From Hyphochytrium catenoides (taxonomy: Eukaryota; Sar; Hyphochytriomycetes; Hyphochytriales; Hyphochytriaceae): DNA of 13,116 bases. Numbering within the stretch: position 1 is the first letter of the stretch; each line of letters begins with the position of its first letter. A program made the translations under genes and the position numbers. The notes beneath the pieces are model-generated. The model saw nothing but the letters and a program-made list of their open reading frames with translations. It ran no database searches and was not told the DNA's origin. The stretch is from NCBI GenBank assembly GCA_900088475.1, contig FLMG01001948.1:1-13116 (forward strand), given 5' to 3'. Below, piece after piece: positions 1-9,200 of this stretch.

Positions 1-23
1 AGAGAGAGAGAGAGAGAGAGAGA
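1..23. repeat. AG microsatellite at window edge
   Basis: (AG)n, cut by the left end of the window. Confidence 0.75.
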
Positions 24-66
24 AAAGAGAGGTAAGAGAAGAGGAACTCCGAACGAAGCCACTCAA

Positions 67-454
67 CTAGACAATGCGAACTGAAGAGGAGCCAGACTTT
101 GATGAAAACTTTGAAGCAGTAATGTAGGGACAATGGAGAGAAAGAGGTCGCTCTTCCTCCTTCTCTTCTCTTTCTCCACTTCTCTCTCTCTCTCCACCTT
201 TCTCTTTCTTCGTGGTCTGGCGTAACTTACCCATCAGCTCATTCTGTGTGAAGAATTTGGTCCACTTCGCCTCATCAACGTGAAGATCCTCAGGAGAGAG
301 CTCTGAAGACTTCTCTTCTCTCTTGGAGGCAGGGGCGCCTGCAGGAGCTAAATCTGGCTTGGGGATCGCTAGACAGAATAGCGTTCAGGAAGGTAAGTCA
401 AGAGGGAGGGACAGAGAGAGAGGAGAGGAGAAAAGAGAGAGCGGAGAGAAAGAA

Positions 455-489
<35 letters not shown>

Positions 490-900
490 GGGAAAGCGAG
501 CAAGGAAGGTGAGACAGAGGCACAGACAAAGTGCCAGGCATTTTTGAGAAATTTGGCAGCCGAGAGAAGGACTCAGAGCGGGGAGGGTAAGGAAGGGACA
601 AGATACGGCTAGATCACTGCTGAGAAAAGGAGGAAGCAAGAGGATTCACCAAGATAGAGAAAAGCTGGACGTACTAAGAAGGCAAGCAGAGCAGAGAGAG
701 AGAGAGAAAAGAGGAAAACAAAGAGACAGAGAGAGGAGAGAAAGAGAGAGAGAGAAAGAGAGGAAGGACGATAGAGAAATAGAGAGATCACCTCGTGCCG
801 CAGCCTGCATCGAGGGCTCTTTCTCACTCTTCGGCCCGTCAGCAGTGCCTGCCCTGGCCCGCTTCTCTTCTCTCTTCATCTTAGATGCTGACTTGCCCAT
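67..900 (-). CDS. Small charged protein, three-exon model (unknown function)
   Basis: I do not recognise this gene. Model: exon 1 at 900-792, exon 2 at 368-231, exon 3 at 80-67, 86 residues in all. The ATG at 900 has A at -3 and G at +4. Exon 1 reads MGKSASKMKREEKRARAG and onward, ending with one base of a codon before a GTGATC donor. Exon 2 follows a TCTGTCTAG acceptor, supplies the other two bases, and ends at a perfect GTAAGT donor (230-225) after TKFFTQNELM. A CTCCTCTTCAG acceptor then gives a five-codon end and TAG at 69-67. Gly2 and Ser6 fit the N-myristoylation pattern, so membrane attachment is possible (inference). The rest is Lys/Glu/Ala-rich with no known domain. Both introns are AG/TC repeat. 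Exons 1 and 2 are well supported. Exon 3 is uncertain, because two other acceptors in the same frame would run on past the window edge. Confidence 0.5.
459..487. repeat. AG dinucleotide microsatellite
   Basis: Near-pure (GA)n inside the proposed intron 791-369 of the leftmost gene. In the sense direction it reads CU, extending the pyrimidine content of the intron. Confidence 0.8.
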
Positions 901-1238
901 GTTTCTTCTATTCTCTTTCTCTAGCTTAAGACGGAAACACTGCTGAATCAGTAACAACGAGACTGGATAGAACGAAGCGAGAGAGAGAGAGAGAAAAAGA
1001 AGAAGAGATCGGGTATCTGTCTGGAGTCTTCGCGGCGACCAGGAAGAGAGATTCTGGCGCGCTGTGGATGGCTTGGCCCTGGAGAACACGCTGGTAATCC
1101 CAGATCACTCAGAACCTTCGGGAGGGACGAGCAGAAAAGACGACGACAAAGAAAGGGAACGCATCATCCAAGTTAGAGTTAGCAGTGGAAGATTACAAGC
1201 ATCAGTCCATGAGAGAGGGAGAGAGAGTGAAAGAGAGG

Positions 1239-1248
<10 letters not shown>

Positions 1249-1280
<32 letters not shown>
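1249..1280. repeat. AG dinucleotide microsatellite
   Basis: Near-pure (GA)n within an AG-rich block from about 1202 to 1485. Open frames across it (Arg-Glu on plus, Leu-Ser on minus) are repeat artefacts. Confidence 0.8.
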
Positions 1281-1288
<8 letters not shown>

Positions 1289-1371
1289 GAGAGAGAAAAC
1301 GAGAGGAAAAGAGAGAGATCACTGAGAGAGAGAGAGAGCGAGAGCGAGAGAGCCGAGAGGGAGAGATGGAG

Positions 1372-1447
1372 CCGAGAGAGAGAGAGAGAACCGAGAGAGA
1401 GAGAGAGAACCGAGAGAGAGAGAGAGAACCGAGAGAGAGAAAGAGAG
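1372..1447. repeat. 19-bp tandem repeat, CCGAGAGAGAGAGAGAGAA
   Basis: CC dinucleotides at 1372, 1391, 1410 and 1429 mark four units with an exact 19-bp spacing inside a larger AG-rich block (1202-1485). Confidence 0.6.
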
Positions 1448-1640
1448 AGAGAGAGAGAGGTCACAGGGGGTGGGGAGAGAGAGAGACACATCTGAACAAA
1501 ATCCTTTCCCAGTACGAACAAGCACAAAACACAGGAACAAAGAAGGGACAAAGCAAGGAGCCGGTAACCCCCACAGGTCAAGATCTAAGATCTTCCAGAA
1601 ATAATCAGAGGAATAATCAGAGAGAGGATAATCCTATACA

Positions 1641-2388
1641 TGATCTATCACTGTGAGTAGAGGAATAGATTTTCTTCTGAGATGTTATGAAGCGTTGTCT
1701 CCACAGATCTCTCGCATCTTCGTCTTCACTTTGTATGGCGAGCCAGGCAGGCAGGAGGAAAGGGCTCGCTCGATGTCCCCATGGCGACTTCTCTTTAACT
1801 GCTGCAGCATTGCACCTTTGGGACTCTAGACTGTACGAGGATGATCTCAGTCTCTCCTCGTCGCGATCGCGTTGTTTTGGTTTTACGTGGCGTGCCTGGA
1901 AGTATTTATCACGAAGTTTCCTCTTTCCTCCTGGAGAGAGATGACAGGCACGTACGAAGGACAAGCAACACGAAGGGAGAGGTACTTCTAGAGGAGATAC
2001 GATGAAGGACCACAAAGAACTGGGGGCCAATTATAGCTGCTGCAGCGTCCAGATTGTTTGGCCACCAGGCTGATTCCTTGGAAGCACGATAAACAGCATC
2101 ACCTCTTTCTATCCAACATCTAGAAGCGAACCTCGCTAGGCGAGACTGACTGATGCTTGGGAGGACGAGGAAAAGGGAAGAGAAAGTACTATATATGCTT
2201 ATCCTTACTAATAGCGGGCACACAAGGATGTGACAGCCTTTCCCAAGATGCCAGGAAGTAGTTGTTCGCCCTGCCTGTGTCTATCGATGCACCAGATGGC
2301 TCACGCTCGTGCTGGCTGGCGATAAAGAAGGGTATAAGGCTAGGAAAGGAGAGAGAGACACTAGTGACGTAAGATGAAGAAGGACAAT
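1641..2388. other. Intergenic or 3' UTR region of the Tyr-rich gene; no gene assigned
   Basis: Unique sequence of balanced composition following the stop at 2389 on the minus strand. I found no AATAAA in the expected direction. An ATG in ideal context (GCCATGG, minus, at 1782) opens a short frame MGTSSEPFPPACLARHT followed by GTGAAG, a weak first-exon candidate only. Confidence 0.3.
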
Positions 2389-3123
2389 CTACAAGTTAAG
2401 GGTGTGGCCGTCGTCAGGTTGCAACTTGGCCTTGTTGTTTGGTGTGAGTGTGATGGAGTCAGCCTCCTGAGCTCTCTGTCGCCGCTCTTTCTTCCTCTTA
2501 TGGCTCCTCACCATAAGCGCGGCCGCCACAGAAATGAGTGCAGCGCCAGCTACAGCGCACACAATGATCACTGCATAGAAGCCGGCACTCTTTCCCTCTT
2601 TGGAAGGGGCAACGTCACTGACTGCATCGTCCAGCGCATGAACCATGCTGCTCGCGTAGTGATTGAAGGCTGAGATGATGTTGAAGCCATTCCAGCTCTT
2701 ATGATGATGGTGCGGGTTAGCGTCCTCCATAGCGTTGGCTGAGGAAAAGCTATTGGCGAGGTTTGGGACACGGTGGTAGGGTCCATAGTCCTCCTGTTTA
2801 GGGCCATAATTCTCTGCCAGAGGAGTGTCTAGAAGGTAGTTGAAAGCTCGAATATTCTGCTGGCGCTGTCCGGCCTGAAGGTTCTGTTCACCACCAGGGC
2901 CAATGTAGTTCCTAGGATAGTTGATTAGCTGACCGTATGAAGCCTGATAATCTTGATTGCCAACGTACTCCGGTTGATGGTATGCGCCGCTGTCGTAGGG
3001 CATCTGAGGCGGCATACCACCGTTATAAAAGCTGGGGATCCCCACAGAAGAGGCATGTGTGAGAGAGAAACAGAGAAGGCTGCAAATGCACAGAAGGGTA
3101 CGATGACGATGTTGAGAAAGCAT
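2389..3123 (-). CDS. Secreted type I membrane protein with Tyr-rich ectodomain
   Basis: This is one intact exon of 244 residues. I chose the ATG at 3123 because it is the first true ATG in the frame, has G at -3, and opens directly onto a signal peptide; the frame is open further upstream but without an ATG. Residues 1-24 form a signal peptide with likely cleavage after THA. Residues 25-120 are Tyr/Gln/Gly/Pro-rich, with 12 tyrosines in 96 positions. There is a four-histidine run near 138-141. A single transmembrane helix spans about 180-205, rich in small residues (AVAGAALISVAAA), followed by a strongly basic stop-transfer (RSHKRKKERR) and a tail of about 25 residues ending HTLNL. Such proteins in coccidia are often micronemal, dense-granule or wall proteins. 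The tyrosine content recalls coccidian cyst and oocyst-wall proteins, but I see no homologous domain. Function is unknown. Base composition is balanced and free of AG/TC runs, unlike its surroundings. Confidence 0.82.
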   Translation of the reverse strand: MLSQHRHRTLLCICSLLCFSLTHASSVGIPSFYNGGMPPQMPYDSGAYHQPEYVGNQDYQASYGQLINYPRNYIGPGGEQNLQAGQRQQNIRAFNYLLDTPLAENYGPKQEDYGPYHRVPNLANSFSSANAMEDANPHHHHKSWNGFNIISAFNHYASSMVHALDDAVSDVAPSKEGKSAGFYAVIIVCAVAGAALISVAAALMVRSHKRKKERRQRAQEADSITLTPNNKAKLQPDDGHTLNL

Positions 3124-3604
3124 GGCAGGCAGGACGCCAAGCGCAGTCAAGGTGCAACTACGAGATTTCTTCCTCTGTTTCCTGTTCTTCAACTGTGCGC
3201 AGATGCAATGACCTTGCAGAAGCGTCGCTTTGGAAATCTGGTGAATGACCAGCAAGTGATCTTTTGGCTGATAATGGAAAGACAAAGAGATCTTAGCAAA
3301 AAGAAAGGAGACTTATAGAGGAAAAGAGGTTTGACTCTCTCCTGTCTCTCTCTCTCTCTCTTGCTCTGTCTCTCTCTCTCAGAATCTCTCTCTCTTTCTC
3401 AGAAGCTCTCTCTCTCTCTCCCTTCTTTCGCTTTCCCTCTCATCTGTACGCTGTAACCTGGGAGACGCTGAGAGACGCGGGTGCGGAGCTGTCAAGAGAA
3501 GTGCTCTCACAGACACGACGATGGACGATCCTGATTGGCTATCCTTCTTGATTAATTTAGTCATATCCCTAATATTACCATTCGGATCACGTTTTAATGA
3601 GTCC
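3124..3604. promoter_or_regulatory. Upstream region of the Tyr-rich membrane protein gene
   Basis: Contains the presumed 5' UTR, TC repeats (3340-3422), and the pair GGAGACG (3461) and AGAGACG (3471). The second fits WGAGACG, a motif reported in Toxoplasma promoters, about 350 bases before the ATG. Because the DNA is AG-rich, chance matches are likely. No core promoter can be defined. Confidence 0.22.
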
Positions 3605-3610
3605 TTTATT
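3605..3610 (-). terminator. AATAAA polyadenylation signal
   Basis: Canonical hexamer on the minus strand in an AT-rich stretch (3540-3660), about 65 bases after the proposed TAG at 3675-3673 of the four-exon gene. Confidence 0.42.
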
Positions 3611-3672
3611 CAGAACAGGTATAATAGTCGCTTAGACGCCCTGTGATTGGTTTAAAAAATTCTTTCTGCTTG

Positions 3673-3711
3673 CTAGAGAGTCATGAGATCTTTGCCATCA
3701 CAGAGAAAGAA

Positions 3712-3774
<63 letters not shown>

Positions 3775-4387
3775 AGGGAGAGGGAGAGGCAGACAGACAG
3801 AGAAAAAGAGAGAACAGAGAGAGGCAGACACAGAGACACAGAGATTGGCGATTGGGAAGCTGAAGCGTGCGTCGGAAGCATGGGCATGCAGAACGCTTGG
3901 AGTACCTGTTGAGGAGAGAGAGAGAAAGAGAGAAAGAGAAAGTCAACAAGAGAGAGATGAGAGAGAGGCTCGACAACCAGGGAAAGGCTCTTACATTCCG
4001 TAAAAGGAGCTGAGGATTGTAGTGGGATGGACAGTCTATTTTTCAAGGAGGCTGAAGAGATCGGCAAGTCTCTCTCTCTCTTTCTACTATGAAGCTGGAA
4101 GCAAAAGAGTGATGGCTTCCTCCTCCTACACAGAAACAAGAAAGAGGCTAAGAAAGAGTGAGAGGGAGCGAAAGAGAGAGACAGGAACAACGCACAGGAA
4201 AGGAGACAGAGAAAGACAGGAAAGAGAGACACGAAAAGACAGAGAAGACAGAAGGAAGACGAAGGTGATGAGACCGGCAACAAAGAAGGCTGCAAGGAGG
4301 GAATGAGAAGCGCGTGGACAACGAAGAGCAGCGGGGGCACCGAGCTTGAAAAGTTAATATCCGTTAAAAGTGTGGAGAGAGAGGGAA

Positions 4388-4446
<59 letters not shown>

Positions 4447-4730
4447 TTTGGGGCGAATGGGAAGGACAATTTGAGAAAAAGCAAGAGATGCCAAGCTCTA
4501 GTTCACCTTCTTGTCTCCCAGCTCATATCTTGCATTGAAGGCCTGATCAGACAAAGTAGCTTCAGCAATCTCTATCTGCAGGAAGCGAAATCAGAAACAA
4601 TGAGGACGTCCAACGGACAGGAGCGAGAAAGTGAGAGAGGGAGAGCATTGAGCGGCACGAGCTTCAGTCTCCCTACCCGCGATCTCAGCTCCTTCGTTTT
4701 TCTCCGGAGTTGTCGCTGCCATGACGCCAT
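3673..4730 (-). CDS. Four-exon membrane-like protein (unknown function)
   Basis: I do not recognise this gene. Model: exons 4730-4677, 4575-4507, 4289-3995 and 3905-3673, 216 residues. The ATG at 4730 sits in GAAAATGG. Exon 1 reads MASWQRQLRRKTKELRSR and ends at a GTAGGG donor. The first intron (101 bases) ends in a branch-like CTGAT, a pyrimidine tract and CTGCAG. Exon 2 reads IEIAEATLSDQAFNARYELG then DKK, with donor GTGAAC. Exon 3 follows TTGCAG, holds hydrophobic Cys/Leu/Phe segments and then RRRK, and ends at GTAAGA. The last intron (89 bases) is textbook, ending in a long CU tract and AACAG. Exon 4 begins TPSVLHAHASDARFSFPIAN, runs through a Leu-Ser repeat and ends with TAG at 3675-3673, about 65 bases before AATAAA. 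All phases agree. Alternatives: a start at 4722 if a second acceptor at 4573-4572 is used, or other exon 3 boundaries (for example a CTGTGTAG acceptor at 4126). Introns 1 and 3 are the most certain parts. Confidence 0.45.
3711..3771. repeat. AG dinucleotide microsatellite
   Basis: About 60 bases of (GA)n with one AAA interruption. It is either Leu-Ser coding repeat of the last exon of the four-exon gene or an unrecognised intron. Confidence 0.8.
4389..4442. repeat. AG dinucleotide microsatellite, about 27 units
   Basis: The longest pure (GA)n run in the window, inside the proposed intron 4506-4290 of the four-exon gene. Likely length-polymorphic. Confidence 0.85.
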
Positions 4731-5054
4731 TTTCAGATGAACGAGCTATCAAAACGCGGCACCCTGTGTGTGAGTGAGAGAGAGAAAAGGAAAATGAAAG
4801 ATAAAAGAGTGAGAAAGGCCAACGTAGCGACTACCTTTTCTGCCCATTCACCTCTTTTGTCTGCTGGTGCAAGAGAGAGAACAAGAGACTAGACGAGAAG
4901 CCTCTTTGTATTTACTTCCACTCTTCTGCTGCTTTAGCTCTCCCGAACCGGCGCCGCCATCCTGCTAGCGTTGGTAGACCGTCGCCTATGAAGCAGAGGG
5001 AAGAGGAGAGGAAAGAAGGCAAGAGAGAAAGGGAGAGAGAGAGAGAATGGTCAG
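4731..5054. promoter_or_regulatory. Upstream region of the four-exon gene, with a possible uORF
   Basis: Unique, partly GC-rich sequence before the ATG at 4730. On the minus strand an ATG at 4960 in a strong context (AGGATGG) opens an eight-codon frame MAAPVRES and stops at 4936-4934. It could be an upstream ORF if transcription starts above 4960. The assignment rests on position only. Confidence 0.25.
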
Positions 5055-5775
5055 ACGTGAGGGGAGAGAGGCGAGGACGAGGAGAAGAGCGAGGAATGAA
5101 AGGCTCGCGCCGTCCAACATCCGCACCTTACCGTCGGTTCACAGGCATCGACATCCTGAACAATCTATCTCTCCTCTTTCCTCTCTCTTTCTTGGTTAAC
5201 CCTAATATTGGAGTCCGCTATCCATATCTCAGCTGTGCTCTGTCTCTTCAACCCACCCGAAGACCTCAACGACTAGAGTTCAAGAGATGAGAAGAGAGTG
5301 AAAGAAGGGAGAGAATGGAGAACAGAGACATGAGAGAGAGGAGGAAGGAGAGGCAAAGAGAAACAAAAGAGAGGAGAAAACCAGCTTCTTAGGCAGGCTT
5401 GTCATCAGGCACGTGAGGAGAGAAAGGCCGGACGAGGAGAAGAGAGAGAAAGGAATGCTCGCGCCAAGAAGATTCTTTAGCATTGGCATCTTACCTCAGT
5501 TCACAGGTATCTATCTCTTGATCAATCTGTCTCCTCTGTCCCTCCTCTCTGTGCTTTCTTAACCCTCAGGGTTTTTGCTGCTAAGGATACCTCATCTCCA
5601 CTCTGTCTCTTCAAACCACCTAGTAAACCTCAACCCGCAGGGAGAGACGTTGAAAAAGTGATGCGAGTTCCGGGAGAGAGAGAGAGAGAGCTTGGCGATC
5701 AAGAAGAGAGAAAGCAAGAGACTAAGAGAGAGAGAGGCGACCAACTTTCCGGACAGGCTTGTCCTCAGCATCACC
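5055..5775. repeat. Diverged tandem duplication, about 360-bp unit, two copies
   Basis: Copy A spans about 5055-5410 and copy B about 5411-5775. Shared anchors in the same order are: acgtgagg (5055/5411), gacgaggagaagag, gctcgcgcc (5103/5457), ttcacagg (5138/5500), the ttaaccct region, ctgtctcttcaa (5240/5603) and aggcttgtc (5395/5755). Offsets of 354-363 show small indels. The copies are clearly related but much diverged. No intact gene is evident. On the minus strand each copy keeps a GGTAAG donor-like site just before the CCTGTGAAC block. Confidence 0.6.
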
Positions 5776-6126
5776 TAAGAGATGTCAAAGCCTTGTCTTC
5801 CCAGACGAAGCTCTTCTTTTTGTCCTCAGAAGAAGCAAGAACAGGAGAGAGAGAGAGACAGAAAGAGATGTTGGACAATCGACCGCGAGAGATTAAGGAG
5901 CAAGAGAGAAAGAGCAAGACGGTCGAGAGAGAGAGCGAAACACGAGGAAAAGAAAGAAGAAAGAGAAGGAGAGGGGCAGAAAGAAGAAGAGAAAAACAAA
6001 ACGAGATAGAAAGGGTAACTTGTTCCTTGGTCAGAGTAGTCACCATAGATAGCACAGATAAGGACGGTACGGATAATAGAAGCAGGGAACCAGACAGTGA
6101 CGTCTATGATGAAGGGGAGAGAAGGA

Positions 6127-6158
<32 letters not shown>

Positions 6159-6226
6159 CCCAGGCCGTGTGTCAGAGCTCCGCTCTTCTGTGTGGACGCG
6201 CAAGACCTCAATGCTCTCTGTCCTTG
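5776..6226. other. Region below the giant gene stop; possible further exon, otherwise no gene
   Basis: In the minus direction a CTCTCCCCTTCATCATAG acceptor (6105-6104) opens a frame of 110 codons from 6103 to TGA at 5773-5771, in phase 0. It could join the CAG-GTACCT donor at 6242/6241 of the giant gene. It ends with unique sequence SSEDKKKSFVWEDKALTSLR. If the giant gene simply stops at 6227, this is 3' UTR and AG repeat. Confidence 0.28.
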
Positions 6227-9200
6227 CTAGGAGAGAGGTACCTGCGGCGAAGGCCGCCTAGCCGCTAGGGGTCCCAGCAGGTGGAGAGGAAAGCGAGAAG
6301 AGATGCCACCCTCCTGTGGTCTCTCTCTTCCTGACTGTCTCTCTCTTGCCGCTTCTGAATTGTTGTCCTCAGCACTATGTTGTTCCTCATCATCAGTGAG
6401 CTCTTCTATCGCGGAGGAGAATGTCTCTCCTTTCTCTTCCCTTTTCTCCAGGATCCGTTCTCTCTCTCCTCTTTCTCTGTGTCGTTTTCCTCTTTCTGCT
6501 TGCCTTTCTCCCATGGTTCCTGGTGTCTCTTTGCTTTCTTCCCTCTCTCTCTCTGGTCCACAGGCGTCCTTCCTCTGCTGGTTGAGCCTGGGAGCCGTCG
6601 CCTTCAGGAAGTCAGAAGAAGGAAGAAGCTTGTCCCTTTCCTTCTCTTCTTTCTTCTCTTCTCTTTCTCCACTCGCATTGGCGTCCTCCTTTTCTGGGAA
6701 GCCGCGTTTTGCTATCTTCCCTGTCGTCTTTCTAGCCTCTCTCTCTTCATCCTGGTTGCTGTTCTCTTCTTCTTCAAAGGAAAGAGACTCTTCCTTCTTC
6801 ATCTTCTCTGTTAGACACTCGTTCTTCTTCTCTTTCTCTTCGTCTTGTTCTCCCTTCTGTAGGTTTCCTGAGACCTGTTGTGGCGGCTCTCCTGATAAAG
6901 AGAGAGATATGCTGCTCTGGAGAGAGAGAGGAAAGGTGAAAGAAAGTCTCTCTCTTCTACTTTCACTGAACACTTGTGGGGTTGGAGGTCTGTTGATGAT
7001 GCCTCGAGACCTAGGGTGCCGACGCAAGGAACGGCCAAAGGTAAAGCCCCACTGAGGAGTCCCGGGAGGAGAGAGAGGAGATTGAGACTGCTTCTGTCTC
7101 TCTCTTCTCTCTTGCGTGTCTTTTCTCTCTTCCTGAGGAGAGCTAGCCAAAGAGTAGTCAGCCTCGTATCTTCCCTTCATTTCTTCTTCAACCTTCCCTG
7201 TTGCCGTCGGTAGGAGTGTGGTTAGCTCTTCTCCTTGTGGTTCTTGCTTCAGTCTTCTCTCTCGTTCTCTCTCTTCTATTTCTCTCTTCTCCCCATCAGT
7301 CTTCTCTTCTTCCTCTTCCTCCTGTTGACTGCTCAGGAGTGGCCCACTGACTATGATAGGCGGCGGCCTGCGTCTCTCTCTCCTCCAAGCAGCATGAAGA
7401 GAGACTTCCTCCTCCTGTTGCTGTGTCTCTTCTGCTTCCGGGCTCTCCGCTACAACGTCTTTCTTCTCTCTTTCTTTCTTTTCTTTCTCTCCTCCGCCCA
7501 CGGCTGGGGAGAGCTCGGCTACTTCTCTGTTTGTCTCTTCTGGAATCTTGTCTCCTTGTCTTTCTTCGCTGCTTCTCTCCTCCTGAGACGACGTAGAAAT
7601 TGATGGTTTCTCCGTCTCATTCTCTTCCTTCGCTGTCTTTGTCTCTTCGCATTCAATTTCTTGCTGTTCCCATATCTCTTCCTCGTTCCAACGTCTCCCA
7701 TTCTCTCCTTCTTCTTCCTCCGTTGTTGCTTCATCTTCAAGAAGAAGAGACAGCTCCTCCTGAGTGATCGGCGCGTAAGTAGGAAAGAGACGCGCTCGGG
7801 TCTTGGCTCTCTCTCTGGCAACAGTAGCAGGAGAATCTGCAGATGTCAGCACAGAAGAGAAGGCAGGTGGTGTCTCCCTCTCTCCTCTTCTCCTCTCGCC
7901 CTTCCGGAAGGAGAGGGATGCAAAGAGGCGGTAGCAGTCCAAGTAGGGGAGAGACCGCGCCAGCGAAGGCAGGACATAGTCACCGAAGAGAGAGGAGAGA
8001 AGAGAGACACAATGAGCCTCTGCAATTGCTCTCCCCTTAGCCAAGAATAGAGCAAAGAGAGAGAATAAGCGGGAGAGGAGAGAGAATGCACCGGAGAGAA
8101 GAGAGAAGAAACGAGATAAGAGAGAGACGAGACGTGAGAAGATGGAGAAGACGACGGCAAAGGAAGGGAGAGGAGGAGAGAGGCGGCTCTCCAGAAGAGA
8201 GAGCAATGCCAAGAGAAGGAAACAGTCTCCAGGTCCTATTTCCACTCCAAAGAGGCAGAGAACAAGCCGCATGCCGGGGAGGAGAGAGAGAGAGAGAGAA
8301 GAGGCACAGCTCTCTTCAGATGTGTCCACGATGTAGACAAATAGAAGAAGGAGCCCAATATAAAGAGAGGGAAAGTGAAGACCGGCACGAGGCTTCTCTC
8401 TCTCTTCTGCTACTTTGTCTTCTCTCTTCTCTGGCATCTCTTGAGGGTTGTCTCTTCCTCCTTCGGCCTCCGGGAGCCTTAGAGTCTCAATCAGGCGTCT
8501 TCCTTGCTTCTTTTCTCGTTCGACTTCATCTCCTAGATCGTCCTTTCTTCTCTTCTCAAGAAGAGAGGCCTTCTCCTCTTCTCTCTTCTTCGCCGTTTCT
8601 TGCAAGCGCCTCGTTGTTTCTCTTCTGTTCCCAGCTTCTGAGGCGGCTTCTTTCTCTTCTCTTCTGTCTGTCTCCTTTTCTCTTTCTCCCTTCTTTGTCT
8701 CTTCGGTCGCCTGGAGCCTCTCTGAAGGCAGACACTGAGCATCTCTTTCTCTTGTTGTCTGGCCTGTCAGCCCTTGTACTTGCGCTTTGTTGGCTGCTTC
8801 CTCCTCCTCGTCATGCTTCTTGGTATCTGTCTCCGTCTCTGTCTCTGCCTTCGACATTCCTTGCTCCGATGATGGCTCTTCTTGAAGACTCCTTTCCTCC
8901 TCTGTCTCTCTCTCTTCTTCTTCCCGTTTCCGCCAGTCTTCTTCCCATGATAACTCTTCTCCTTCCTCCGAAGATGTCACTCTATCGTGGAGCTGCTCTA
9001 GTCTTCCCATCAAAAGATCCGCACAAGAGCAGGAGAGAGAGACTGGATCCTCATCTTTTCCTTCCCTTCTTCTTTCTCTTGAGACAGCACAGACCAGATG
9101 GAAGAGGGAATAAGAGCTCTTTCTCTCTTCCGCAGCCAATCCTCTCTCTAGATAGTCCATCAGAGAGAGAGAGAAGAGACGATGCAGCAGAGATTGGCAT

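Larger units (their letters stand above)
901..1640. other. Upstream region of the leftmost gene; AG repeat, no gene assigned
   Basis: This holds the presumed 5' UTR and promoter of the gene starting at 900, a unique stretch (1010-1230) open on both strands, the AG/19-bp repeats, and a duplicated aataatcagag at about 1600-1622. The plus-strand frame through 1010-1160 (for example RFWRAVDGLALENTLVIPDH) looks protein-like, but I see no start and no good splice acceptor. Confidence 0.3.

Noticed and set aside
74-124. Plus-strand 17-codon frame MRTEEEPDFDENFEAVM
   Set aside because: It resembles an acidic C-terminus but is antisense to the better supported spliced gene on the minus strand and has an in-frame stop just upstream.
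1064-1495. Long Arg-Glu and Leu-Ser open frames across 1064-1581 on both strands
   Set aside because: They are stop-free readings of AG/TC repeats. The starts are GTG or absent, and no splice context supports them.
3521-3646. Plus-strand 41-residue ORF beginning MDDPDWLSFLINLVISLILP
   Set aside because: Hydrophobic and ATG-started, but AT-rich, with no supporting signals, and antisense to a proposed 3' UTR carrying AATAAA. It may be chance.
5658-6230. Plus-strand 190-codon Glu/Arg-rich frame
   Set aside because: Mostly AG repeat. One stretch near 6015-6120 looks protein-like, but minus-strand frames there are equally good.
6303-7055. Plus-strand frames of 120-400 codons within 6303-9640
   Set aside because: They are Ser/Leu/Phe-rich shadows of the giant minus-strand exon. 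The sense frame has the longer high-complexity segments.
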